The notes: generated by a model not told the origin, from the sequence alone. DNA of 9,746 bases from Roseomonas sp. (GCA_020249415.1 JADCFR010000399.1:1-9746), one strand, 5' to 3'. Positions 1 to 6,665 are shown, numbered from the stretch's first letter. A program made the numbers and translations.

Positions 1-75
1 AGCAAGCTTGCTTAGCCTTGTCGCTTGATGCGTTATCAAAACGTAGCCTGACCACTTGAAAGTAGAAGACGAATC
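1..75. other. AT-richer non-coding leader before a gene remnant
   Basis: No gene is visible here. The stretch is visibly richer in A and T than the rest of the window. It opens with a perfect 12-nt palindrome (AGCAAGCTTGCT, 1-12) and holds a 5-bp inverted repeat with a 5-nt spacer (TTGAT at 25-29, ATCAA at 35-39). Either could be an operator, but both are short enough to arise by chance. It probably represents the upstream region of the truncated binding-protein gene that begins at 76. I could not pick out a confident -35/-10 pair. Confidence 0.4.
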
Positions 76-243
76 ATGTTACTATTTTGCAACATAATTA
101 TGGTCTTGGGATTGTCTATTGGTGGCCTCCTTACGCTCGTGGGCGCATCCGCATCAGCGCAAGACTCCTATGCTTCGAAGACCATTCGCATCGTCGTTTC
201 CTTCGCTTCTGGCGGTAGGGCTAGAGTCGGCTCTGGTCGTTAG
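76..243 (+). pseudogene. 5' remnant of a Bug/TctC-family periplasmic binding protein gene
   Basis: The frame from ATG at 76 to TAG at 241 gives only 55 residues. It starts with a signal peptide: a hydrophobic core at residues 2-22, then an Ala-Ser-Ala cleavage site before Q29. The mature start, with SKTIRIVVSFASGG at about residues 34-47, matches the first strand and glycine loop of Bug-family (TctC-like) solute-binding proteins, which are normally about 320 residues. Just after the GG the expected substrate-loop pattern (D-x-x-A-R type) is scrambled and the frame stops. No recognisable remainder of the protein follows before 346. By hand count it is about 51% GC and uses TTA, CTA, ATA and AGA codons, unlike its GC-rich neighbours. 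I infer a truncated, probably horizontally acquired or decayed gene. A secreted micropeptide is possible but less likely. The ribosome binding site is weak (purine-rich AGAAGA just upstream). Confidence 0.65.
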
Positions 244-310
244 GTTTGTGCCGCGTCTGGGGTGACACGGCTTGGTTTTGCGCGCCGCCGCCGCACCAAC
301 CTTGCGCACG

Positions 311-330
311 CTGCGGGTATTTGCCCGCAG
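311..330 (-). terminator. Hairpin just past the CoA-transferase gene, possible terminator
   Basis: CTGCGGG (311-317) and CCCGCAG (324-330) form a perfect 7-bp GC-rich stem around a 6-nt loop. The hairpin begins about 17 nt beyond the stop codon of the - strand CoA-transferase gene, in the 103-nt spacer (244-346) between it and the facing gene remnant. No run of T follows on either strand, so it is not a classic intrinsic terminator. It may pause transcription or protect the 3' end. I see no other structure or gene in this spacer. Confidence 0.4.
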
Positions 331-346
331 TCATCCAGTCGGGGGT

Positions 347-1570
347 TCAGGAAGCCGCGCCCCCTTTTGTCGTGAGCTTATCGTATTTTTTCTGCCCCAA
401 GAGCGGCAACAATATTTCCTCATTATGCTCGCCGAGTTTCGGTGCCGGTCGCGCGAGTATCCCTGGTGTCGCGGAAAGCCGCGGCACCAGCCCATGCATG
501 GGCAGCCAACCGCCTGGCATATCGGCGTCTGGCACTTCGATCAGCGCCTCCCGTTCAATCGCATAAGCATCGCCTTCCAGCATTTCGGTATCCATGATGG
601 GGCCGATGGTGACACCAGCCTTATCGAAATGCGCGAGGTTTTCGGCCATGTCGCGTGCGCCGATGAAACTGCCGATGATGGCGTCAAGCTCCTGCCAGTT
701 TTTCACGCGGGCTGGGTTATTGGCGAAGCGCGGGTCGGTGATCAGCGCCTCCTGCCCGATGGAGCGCAGCAGTTTCTCTGTCATGCCTTGCGTCGAAGCC
801 GAAAGGCAGACCCAGCCGCCATCCTTGGTGCGATAGGCATTGCGCGGTGATGTATTGGTGCTGCGGCTGCCGGTGCGTGGCTTGCGTTGGCGCGTCAGGC
901 GCCAATTCGCCACTTGCGGTTCCAGTACGCTGAACAGTGGCTCAAAGAGTGAGACATCAATCACCTGCCCTTGGCCGGTCGCTTCGGCGTGGCGCAGTGC
1001 GATCATGGCGGCGGCAGCGCCGTAAAGCCCGGCATAGGCATCGCCCATGAACATTGGCGGCAGGACGGGTTCGCGGTCTTCAAAACCATTAATGGCGGCG
1101 AAGCCGGAATAGCCCTCGACCAATGTGCCGAAGCCTGGCTTGTGGCGATAGGGACCGTCCTGTCCCCAGCCGGAAACCCGCGCGATCACCAGGCGTGGAT
1201 TGGCGGCGAGCAGACTTACGGGATCAAGCCCCATGGCTTCCAGCACGCCGGGGCGGAAGCTTTCCACCAGCATGGCGGCGCCCTCTGTCAGGGCACGCAC
1301 GGCGGCGATGCCCTCAGCGCTTTTCAAATCAAGGCAGACGCTCTTCTTGTTGCGGCAGATGGTCTTCCAACTGGTCTCGACGCCACCCACGCGCCAGGCG
1401 CGCAAGGTATCACCTTCGGGCGGTTCCACCTTGATCACTTCCGCGCCGTGATCAGCGAAAACCTTGGTCAGGATATTGCCGGCGACGAGGCGTGAGAGGT
1501 CAATGACGCGCAGGCCATCCATGGCGCCTTTGGCGGAGGGGTCGAAATTCTTGCGGTGCATGTCGGCCAT
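347..1570 (-). CDS. CaiB/BaiF (class III) CoA-transferase family protein
   Basis: This 407-residue protein has the usual length for class III CoA-transferases, which move CoA between carboxylic acids through aspartyl-CoA anhydride intermediates in the cytoplasm as interlocked dimers. The N-terminal CoA-binding part is clear (GLRVIDLSRLVAG at about 19-31, then HGAEVIKVEPPEGD at 41-54, then RNKKSVCLDLK at 73-83). The catalytic aspartate is D177 in the conserved PPMFMGDAYAG block (171-181), equivalent to Asp169 of formyl-CoA transferase. The segment GQVIDVSLFE (201-210) is also typical. The start is ATG at 1570, 4 nt after the stop of the upstream binding-protein gene, with only a weak GGA as ribosome site, so translational coupling is likely. 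An ATG three codons in (1561) is the alternative start. The acyl substrate cannot be read from sequence. Family members act on formate/oxalate, carnitine, succinate, mesaconate, 2-methylacyl and bile-acid CoA esters. Confidence 0.93.
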   Translation of the reverse strand: MADMHRKNFDPSAKGAMDGLRVIDLSRLVAGNILTKVFADHGAEVIKVEPPEGDTLRAWRVGGVETSWKTICRNKKSVCLDLKSAEGIAAVRALTEGAAMLVESFRPGVLEAMGLDPVSLLAANPRLVIARVSGWGQDGPYRHKPGFGTLVEGYSGFAAINGFEDREPVLPPMFMGDAYAGLYGAAAAMIALRHAEATGQGQVIDVSLFEPLFSVLEPQVANWRLTRQRKPRTGSRSTNTSPRNAYRTKDGGWVCLSASTQGMTEKLLRSIGQEALITDPRFANNPARVKNWQELDAIIGSFIGARDMAENLAHFDKAGVTIGPIMDTEMLEGDAYAIEREALIEVPDADMPGGWLPMHGLVPRLSATPGILARPAPKLGEHNEEILLPLLGQKKYDKLTTKGGAAS

Positions 1571-1574
1571 GGGA

Positions 1575-2546
1575 TCAGTCCAATTTGATATTGGCGGCGG
1601 CAGCGACTTCGCGCCAGCGCGCGAGTTCTACGCGCAGAAGCTCGGTAAAGGCTTGCGGTGTGGCAGGTGATGGGCGCGCCCCTTCGGTTTGCAGCAGCTT
1701 CGCCATTTCCGGATCGCCCAAGGCGGCATTGGCCTCCGCGTTCAGGCGCGAAAGGATCTCAGGCGGCAGGCCGCGCGGCGCGAAAAGCCCCCACCAGATA
1801 TCGCTTCCATAATCAATGCCGGCTTCCTTGACGGTGGGGCCGGGGGGCGAGCCATCCGGCGCGCCTGGCGCGGTATAGGCCAAAAGCCGCACGCGGCCTT
1901 CACGGACAACACCGGCGGCGCTTGGCATGGTGGTGATCAGCACGGGGATATGGCCGGCCACCAAATCCGTCACGGCGGGCGGCATGCCGCGATAGGGCAC
2001 GTGGTTCATTTTGATGCCGGCGCGCAGGCAAAAATATTCGGTGACGAAATGATTGATCCCGCCGGGGCCGGAGGAGCCATAGTCAATCGCGCCCGGCCTT
2101 TCGCGCGCCATGCGCACCAGGTCGGCGACGCTGCGTGCCGGAAAATCCGGATGCACCAGCACAATGAAGGGTGAGCGCGCGAGCAAGGCGACAGGCGTGA
2201 AATTCTCCAGAACACCCCAGGGCACGCGCTGCGTGATGGAGGTTGTGGCGAAGGAGGAGGATGAGACCATGAGCGTATAGCCATCCGCGGGTGCTTGCGC
2301 GACGGCGGTGGCGCCAATGGCACCGCCTGCACCGGCGCGATTGTCAATCACCACCGGCTGGCCGAGGCGCGCTTGCAAACGCTCTGCAAGCGGGCGGGCG
2401 ACAACATCGTTGGAACCGCCGGGCGGGAAGGGCACCACGATGCGGACAGGCCGGGAGGGCCAGGGCGCCTGGGCAAGCGCCGGGGCGGCAAGCGGGCTTG
2501 TGGCGGCGGCCAGCAAAACGGCGCGGCGGGGCAGGGCAGGGGGCAT
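1575..2546 (-). CDS. Bug/TctC-family tripartite tricarboxylate transporter substrate-binding protein
   Basis: This 323-residue protein is full length for the Bug (Bordetella uptake gene) family of periplasmic binding proteins, which capture carboxylates and related small molecules. Residues 1-25 form a signal peptide: RR at 7-8, a hydrophobic Leu/Ala core, and Ala-Leu-Ala before Q26. The RR suggests possible Tat export, but the consensus is incomplete. The mature start has the family hallmark RPVRIVVPFPPGGSNDVVAR (32-51), whose loop contacts the ligand. DNRAGAGGAIGA (68-79) and the second-lobe block VPYRGMPPAVTDLVAGHI (183-200) follow. The gene is the first of a two-gene - strand unit with the CoA-transferase 4 nt downstream, so the ligand is probably an acid that is then activated as a CoA ester (inference). 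No membrane partners (TctA, TctB) are present in the window, as is common for Bug proteins scattered through such genomes. The start ATG is supported by GGGAGA 7 nt upstream. Confidence 0.94.
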   Translation of the reverse strand: MPPALPRRAVLLAAATSPLAAPALAQAPWPSRPVRIVVPFPPGGSNDVVARPLAERLQARLGQPVVIDNRAGAGGAIGATAVAQAPADGYTLMVSSSSFATTSITQRVPWGVLENFTPVALLARSPFIVLVHPDFPARSVADLVRMARERPGAIDYGSSGPGGINHFVTEYFCLRAGIKMNHVPYRGMPPAVTDLVAGHIPVLITTMPSAAGVVREGRVRLLAYTAPGAPDGSPPGPTVKEAGIDYGSDIWWGLFAPRGLPPEILSRLNAEANAALGDPEMAKLLQTEGARPSPATPQAFTELLRVELARWREVAAAANIKLD

Positions 2547-2553
2547 GATTTGG

Positions 2554-2559
2554 TCTCCC
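2554..2559 (-). promoter_or_regulatory. Ribosome binding site of the binding-protein gene
   Basis: Read on the - strand, GGGAGA sits 7 nt before the ATG at 2546. This is a good Shine-Dalgarno match and fixes that start codon. Confidence 0.7.
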
Positions 2560-2624
2560 GGAAGGCGATGGCGTCAGTTTTGCCCATTGTGGCGGTTCTG
2601 CGAAGCGGGCTTGCCCCTGTTCAG

Positions 2625-2638
2625 CAATGGCAGCATTG
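2625..2638. repeat. Short inverted repeat, candidate operator
   Basis: CAATG (2625-2629) and CATTG (2634-2638) are perfect inverted copies around a 4-nt GCAG spacer. They lie in the divergent promoter region, 38 nt before the ATG of the J-like gene. Position and symmetry fit a binding site for a dimeric regulator, but arms of 5 bp can arise by chance. Confidence 0.3.
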
Positions 2639-2676
2639 GCCATCATGCATTTTTCGGAGAGGGAATCCGGGTAGCG

Positions 2677-3186
2677 ATGGCCAATGACAGGCCCTTCAGG
2701 GAGTGGCCCTTGGATCAGCTCGCCGAACATGCGGCGCAGCATAAGGGTGATCGTGTCCTGCTGTCCCAAATATTGATCGAAACGGAACGTCGCCCAGGCG
2801 CGCGCGCGAAGCTGATTGCGCGGCGGATTGAAAACTACCTCGCGAATGTGCTGACAAAGCTACCCGGACGCGGCGCGCCGGCGGAAGAAATGCGCCGCTA
2901 TTTGGCGATTGCCGCGGAAGAAATCGCCGTGCTCCGCAAGCGCCTCGCGGATGCGGAGGCGGAACTCAAGCAACTCAAGGAAACGCCGGCAGATTCAAGC
3001 CAGCATGCGCGCGTCTATCTTGCGCCCAATGCGCCGCTTTGGCTGATTGTGGAGGTGCGCCGCGCGTTTCGCCGGCGCTATCACCCCGACAAACAGACCG
3101 ATCCCGCAAAGCGCCAGAATGCCGAGGAAATCTTCAAGCGCGCCGAGGAGGTTTTTGAAAACCTCCAAGGGCGCGGGGAAGATTAG
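2677..3186 (+). CDS. Small coiled-coil protein with C-terminal J-like (HPD) domain
   Basis: This 169-residue cytoplasmic protein has no signal peptide or membrane segment. The N-terminal part (about 1-65) is charged and helical and I do not recognise it. A coiled coil follows at roughly 76-102 (EEIAVLRKRLADAEAELKQL). The C-terminal part (about 112-164) resembles a J-domain: VYLAPNAP stands where helix I and its loop would be, the basic helix RRAFRRRYHPDKQ (128-140) carries the HPD triad at 136-138 that stimulates DnaK, and AEEIFKRAEEVFENL (149-163) matches helix III. Helix I is shorter than in DnaJ, and no glycine/phenylalanine or zinc region is present. A co-chaperone or DnaK-recruiting adaptor role is inferred, client unknown. 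ATG 2677 follows GGAGAGGG (2656-2663) at a rather long 13 nt. A TTG at 2710 with AGGGAG 6 nt upstream is an alternative start. The frame stays open upstream of 2677, but only as antisense to the binding-protein gene. Confidence 0.8.
   Translation: MANDRPFREWPLDQLAEHAAQHKGDRVLLSQILIETERRPGARAKLIARRIENYLANVLTKLPGRGAPAEEMRRYLAIAAEEIAVLRKRLADAEAELKQLKETPADSSQHARVYLAPNAPLWLIVEVRRAFRRRYHPDKQTDPAKRQNAEEIFKRAEEVFENLQGRGED
3147..3166. repeat. 20-nt near-perfect palindrome at the convergent gene ends, possible two-way terminator
   Basis: GGAGGTTTT and AAAACCTCC flank a central TG, giving an 8-bp stem with a tetraloop on either strand. It lies inside the last codons of the J-like gene (18 nt before its stop codon) and 34 nt beyond the stop of the facing bcp gene, where read-through from either side would be costly. 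No U-run follows on either strand, so intrinsic termination is uncertain. Confidence 0.4.
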
Positions 3187-3199
3187 CCCTTCTTGCCGC

Positions 3200-3670
3200 T
3201 TACCCCAATGTCTTGGCAGCGGCCAATACTTCTGCCGCATGGGCTTCGGGCTTCACCTTGCGCCAGATTTTCACGATCTTGCCATCGGCGCCGACCAGAA
3301 AGCTCGAACGCTCCATGCCCATGTATTTCTTGCCATACATGGATTTTTCGACCCAAACGCCGTAGGCCTCGGCAGTCTTGTGCTCCGGGTCTGAGGCCAG
3401 CGGAAATTCCAGCCCGTATTTCTTGGCGAATTTTTCAATCGGCGGCATGGCGTCGGGCGACACGCCAATCACGGTCAGGCCAAGCTTGCCAAGCTGGGGC
3501 AGCGCTTCCTGCACGCCGCATGCCTGCTTGGTGCAGCCGGGCGTATCCGCCTTGGGGTAGAAGTACAGCAGATAGGGCTTGCCCTTGAGGCTGGCGGATG
3601 ACACCTCCCGCCCGCCGCTCGCTGCCATTTTGAAGGCGGGTGCCTTTTTGCCTTCGGCCAATTCGCTCAT
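3200..3670 (-). CDS. bcp: Peroxiredoxin, BCP/PrxQ subfamily (thioredoxin-dependent peroxidase)
   Basis: This 156-residue protein is standard length for bacterioferritin comigratory protein, a cytoplasmic thiol peroxidase that reduces H2O2 and organic hydroperoxides using thioredoxin. The active site YPKADTPGCTKQACG (38-52) has the peroxidatic cysteine C46 in TPGC and a resolving cysteine C51 five residues later, the PrxQ arrangement (E. coli C45/C50). The catalytic arginine is R121 in MERSSFLV. GVSPD (69-73) is also conserved. The start ATG overlaps the glnE stop by 4 nt (ATGA), with AGGGG 8 nt upstream, so it is the second gene of a glnE-bcp transcript and probably translationally coupled. 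Its own stop lies 13 nt from the stop of the convergent J-like gene. All catalytic residues are present. No separate promoter is evident. Confidence 0.96.
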   Translation of the reverse strand: MSELAEGKKAPAFKMAASGGREVSSASLKGKPYLLYFYPKADTPGCTKQACGVQEALPQLGKLGLTVIGVSPDAMPPIEKFAKKYGLEFPLASDPEHKTAEAYGVWVEKSMYGKKYMGMERSSFLVGADGKIVKIWRKVKPEAHAAEVLAAAKTLG

Positions 3671-6648
3671 GAAGAATTCCCCTGTTCCAGCCGGCCAAGC
3701 CGGGCTTCGAAAACCTGGCGCACCAAGGCTGCGCTCGCTTCCATCTGTGCGCGCAGCCCCGGAAGGTCAACGGGTGGCGAGGCGCAAAGCGGGCCTGCCA
3801 CGCGCAGCACGGCGGAAGCTGCCGGTTCAGGCAAGGTGGCCTCGCGCCATGGGCCGAGCGTCAGGCGCAGAATGCCGCTGATGCCGCGCCAGAGCCGCTC
3901 AGCGGCGATCAGCGCTTCGGCTTCGCGGCTTTCCAGCGCGCCGATTTTTACCAGATTGGCAATGGCGATGCGCGTGGTGGTGGCCAGCACCTCTGGGTGG
4001 CGCGGCGCGTGGTGCAATTGCAGCGCCTGGGCGATGAATTCCACCTCCACCAGCCCACCAGGGCTTAGCTTCACATCCCATGGTCCATCGCCTGGCAATT
4101 CGCGCAGCATGCGCTGGCGCATGGCAAGCGCATCGGGAATCGCCGCCTTGGCCTTTTCCGGGTTGGAAAGTGCCGCGCGAATGGCCGCGCCAATGCGGCG
4201 TGACAGCGCAGGCGGCCCCGCCACCACGCGCGCACGCGTCAGCGCCATGCGTTCCCAGCTCCAGGCATCTTCCGCCTGATAGCGCTGGAAGGCACCAAGT
4301 GAGACCGCCACCGGCCCCTTCGATCCGGAAGGCCTGAGGCGCATATCCACCTCATATAATTTGCCCTCAGCGCCCGGCGCGGTGATGGCGCCGACCATCT
4401 GATGCGCGAGCCGCGTGAAATACTGGATGGTCGGCAAGGGGCGGATTGCGGGGGCGCCGCGCTTGGCCTTGGCCTCGCTGGCCTCCGCTTCCGCGGCGTG
4501 ATCATACACCAGGATCAGATCAAGATCCGATCCCGGCAGCATTTCCCGTCCACCAAGCTTGCCAAGCGCGACCACGGCAAGCTGCCCGCCCTTTACCACG
4601 CCATGCCGTGCGGCGAATTCCGCGGTCACATGCGGCAGCAGGGATGAGATGGCGGCATCGGCCAAGGCGCTGCGTGCCTCGCCCGCCGCATCAGGGTCTA
4701 TGGCGCCTTCAAGCGTGGCAGCATCAATGTCGAATTTGCCTTCTTGAACCAGGCGGCGAGACGCTTCCATCGCCTCTTCGAAATAGCGCGCTTCCTTGAC
4801 CAGCGCCGGCAAGGCAGAGGCAGCGCTGCCAATACCGCCGCCTGCCCCCACCAGCAGCCCTTCCAGCGCTGCGGTGTGATGCGCCAAATGATCGGCCAAT
4901 TGCGGTGCGGCGCCCAGAATGCCGGCCAAGCGTTCCAGCATGGGCGGGTTGCGATGCAATAGGCTCAAGACCTGTACGCCTGTGGTGAGCCGCCCGAATA
5001 ACGCATCCAGGCGCATCAGCGCCGCATCCGGATCGCGCTGCTTGCCAAAGGCCGCGAGCAGGCTTGGCATCAGGGCGGTCAGCAATTCGCGCGCGCGTTC
5101 ACTGCGAATGGCGCGCGCATGGCCATGATGCCAGCCGCGCACCGTGGCCGCGATACTGCCCGGATTGGCGTAGCCCATGGCGCGAAGGGTGGCGATGGTG
5201 GCGGGATCATCCTCAACCCCGGTGAAGACCAAATCTCCCTGCACGGCGTCGGCGGCGAGTGTCGGTTCGGCTTCAAACATGCGCCCGTAATGCTGCTCCA
5301 CCCGGCGCAAATGATAGGCGAAATCCTCGGCAAAACTGACGCTGTCATGATAGCCAAGGAAGGAGGCGATGCGCGCAATCCCTTCCTCATCCTCCGGCAG
5401 CCGATGCGTCTGGCGATCCGCCACCATTTGCAGCCGATGTTCAAGGCGCCGCAGGAAACCATAGGCATCGGCAAGGTCTGCCGCCGCGCGACGTTCGATC
5501 TTGCCCGCGCCAGCAAGGGCAGAAAGCGCGCCGAGTGTGGTCGGGTCGCGCAGCGCGGGATCGCGCCCGCCCCAGATCAATTGCAGCACCTGCGCGGTGA
5601 ATTCGATTTCGCGAATGCCGCCCCGGCCCAGTTTAACATCATGCCCGGCCAATTGCACCGTATCATGCGCGCCCTTCGCCCCCTTATGCGCATGGATTTG
5701 CCGCTTGATGGAATGGATATCCGCCACCGCCGCGAAATCCAGATAACGGCGCCAGACAAAGGGCCGGATTTCACGCAGGAAAGCATCCCCCGCCGCACGA
5801 TCTGCAGCGACGGGCCGCGCCTTGATCATGGCAGCGCGTTCCCAATTCTGGCCCATGCTTTCGTAATAGGCGATGGCGGCGGGGATCGAGACCGCGAGTG
5901 GTGTCGCGGCAGGATCGGGCCTCAAGCGTAAATCGGTGCGAAAGACATAACCATCGGCGGTGCGTTCTTCCATCAGCCGCACCAGATCGCGCGCAATGCG
6001 CACATAAATCGCCTGGGCGCGATCCGGGTCCTGCACGGCGGCTGGATCGTAAAGCACCATCAGATCCACATCGGATGAGTAATTCAGCTCCCGCGCGCCA
6101 AGCTTGCCCATGCCAAGAATGACCAGGCCCGATTGGCGGCCGATGGATTTCGCATCCGTCCGGCTGCCACCTGTGTGGCGCAAATCACCCCGCGCTGCGG
6201 CATCGCGCAGCAAATGCGCGCAGGCGGTGTCTATGCTGAGCTCCGCCAATTCGGACAGCGCGCCGGTCACGCGGTCCAGCCCCCAAAGCCCGCGAATATC
6301 GGCAAGCCCCGCCACCAGCGCGCCCTGGCGCTTGGCCTGGCGGAGCAGCGCAGCCAAGGCCGGGCGCGCCGTGGCGGGATCCAGGCGCAGCAGCGGGTCT
6401 ATGGCGCGGGCAAAAGCCTCATCCGGGCCACGCTCGGCCATGAAAAGCAGGGTGGCTCCCTCCCGCACCGCCAAATCGGCTAGATAGGGGCTATGACCAC
6501 CAAGCGCTTCCAGTATCGCAGCACCCTCCGCGCTTTCGGCAAAGCGGCGTTCCGCTTCCCCCTTTTCGGCGAAATGCGCCTGGGCGAGGTGTGCGGCGGC
6601 CTTGTCGAATCCGCGGGGCAGGGGGAAAACTGCTGGGGCAAGGGTCAT
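3667..6648 (-). CDS. glnE: Bifunctional glutamine synthetase adenylyltransferase / deadenylylating phosphorylase
   Basis: This 993-residue protein (E. coli 946) adds AMP to, and removes it by phosphorolysis from, a tyrosine of glutamine synthetase, so nitrogen status sets its activity. PII (GlnB) and glutamine steer the two activities. Two homologous nucleotidyltransferase halves are intact. The N-terminal deadenylylase (AR) half has GMGKLGARELNYSSDVDL (179-196) with metal-binding D193 and D195, then FRTDLRLRPDP (236-246) and GGIREIEFTAQ (343-353). The C-terminal adenylyltransferase (AT) half has ALGKLGGREMLPGSDLDL (694-711) with D708 and D710, then YEVDMRLRPSGSKGP (765-779) and GGLVEVEFIAQ (864-874). 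The start ATG lacks a clear ribosome site and is 17 nt from the divergent AsmA-like start. No alternative start codon lies just upstream in frame. The 3' end overlaps bcp. Long frames on the opposite strand are shadows of its codon bias. Confidence 0.97.
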   Translation of the reverse strand: MTLAPAVFPLPRGFDKAAAHLAQAHFAEKGEAERRFAESAEGAAILEALGGHSPYLADLAVREGATLLFMAERGPDEAFARAIDPLLRLDPATARPALAALLRQAKRQGALVAGLADIRGLWGLDRVTGALSELAELSIDTACAHLLRDAAARGDLRHTGGSRTDAKSIGRQSGLVILGMGKLGARELNYSSDVDLMVLYDPAAVQDPDRAQAIYVRIARDLVRLMEERTADGYVFRTDLRLRPDPAATPLAVSIPAAIAYYESMGQNWERAAMIKARPVAADRAAGDAFLREIRPFVWRRYLDFAAVADIHSIKRQIHAHKGAKGAHDTVQLAGHDVKLGRGGIREIEFTAQVLQLIWGGRDPALRDPTTLGALSALAGAGKIERRAAADLADAYGFLRRLEHRLQMVADRQTHRLPEDEEGIARIASFLGYHDSVSFAEDFAYHLRRVEQHYGRMFEAEPTLAADAVQGDLVFTGVEDDPATIATLRAMGYANPGSIAATVRGWHHGHARAIRSERARELLTALMPSLLAAFGKQRDPDAALMRLDALFGRLTTGVQVLSLLHRNPPMLERLAGILGAAPQLADHLAHHTAALEGLLVGAGGGIGSAASALPALVKEARYFEEAMEASRRLVQEGKFDIDAATLEGAIDPDAAGEARSALADAAISSLLPHVTAEFAARHGVVKGGQLAVVALGKLGGREMLPGSDLDLILVYDHAAEAEASEAKAKRGAPAIRPLPTIQYFTRLAHQMVGAITAPGAEGKLYEVDMRLRPSGSKGPVAVSLGAFQRYQAEDAWSWERMALTRARVVAGPPALSRRIGAAIRAALSNPEKAKAAIPDALAMRQRMLRELPGDGPWDVKLSPGGLVEVEFIAQALQLHHAPRHPEVLATTTRIAIANLVKIGALESREAEALIAAERLWRGISGILRLTLGPWREATLPEPAASAVLRVAGPLCASPPVDLPGLRAQMEASAALVRQVFEARLGRLEQGNSS
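3679..3683 (-). promoter_or_regulatory. Ribosome binding site of bcp inside the glnE end
   Basis: AGGGG on the - strand, 8 nt before the bcp ATG, lies within the last codons of glnE. It supports the chosen start and the translational coupling suggested by the ATGA overlap. Confidence 0.6.
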
Positions 6649-6665
6649 GGGGGCATAGGGAAAGA
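6649..6665. promoter_or_regulatory. 17-nt gap between divergent start codons
   Basis: Only 17 nt separate the glnE ATG from the GTG of the AsmA-like gene. The gap holds AGGGA (6657-6661), a plausible though closely spaced (4 nt) ribosome site for the + strand gene. Promoters for both genes must therefore lie inside the opposing coding region, or the messages are leaderless or nearly so. Confidence 0.5.

Larger units (their letters stand above)
2547..2676. promoter_or_regulatory. Divergent intergenic region, likely to hold two promoters
   Basis: The 130 nt between the start codons of the - strand binding-protein gene and the + strand J-like gene must hold, or lie close to, the promoters of both. 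It contains the inverted repeat at 2625-2638, an overlapping ATGGC/GCCAT pair (2627-2631 with 2639-2643) and a palindromic ATGCAT (2645-2650). I could not identify a convincing -35/-10 box pair on either strand. Confidence 0.5.

Noticed and set aside
1..12. Perfect 12-bp palindrome at the left edge
   Set aside because: Too short to call an inverted-repeat end or operator, and its context is cut by the window edge. Mentioned only within the leader description.
490..503. Perfect 14-bp palindrome GCCCATGCATGGGC
   Set aside because: It lies in the coding sequence of the CoA-transferase. About one such palindrome is expected by chance in a window this size, and nothing in its position suggests a role.
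272..850. 192-codon + strand frame opposite the CoA-transferase
   Set aside because: It lies antisense to a clearly recognisable enzyme with all conserved blocks. Its protein has no recognisable features and reflects codon bias of the other strand.
2308..2676. Upstream in-frame extension of the J-like gene to an ATG at 2308
   Set aside because: It would overlap the 5' half of the intact binding-protein gene and its ribosome site, and the extra residues are low-complexity antisense sequence. The conserved-looking protein begins at or after 2677.
5119..5931. 270-codon + strand frame inside glnE
   Set aside because: It is antisense to the conserved first half of glnE, with no ribosome site or recognisable domain. 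Such frames are common opposite GC-rich genes.
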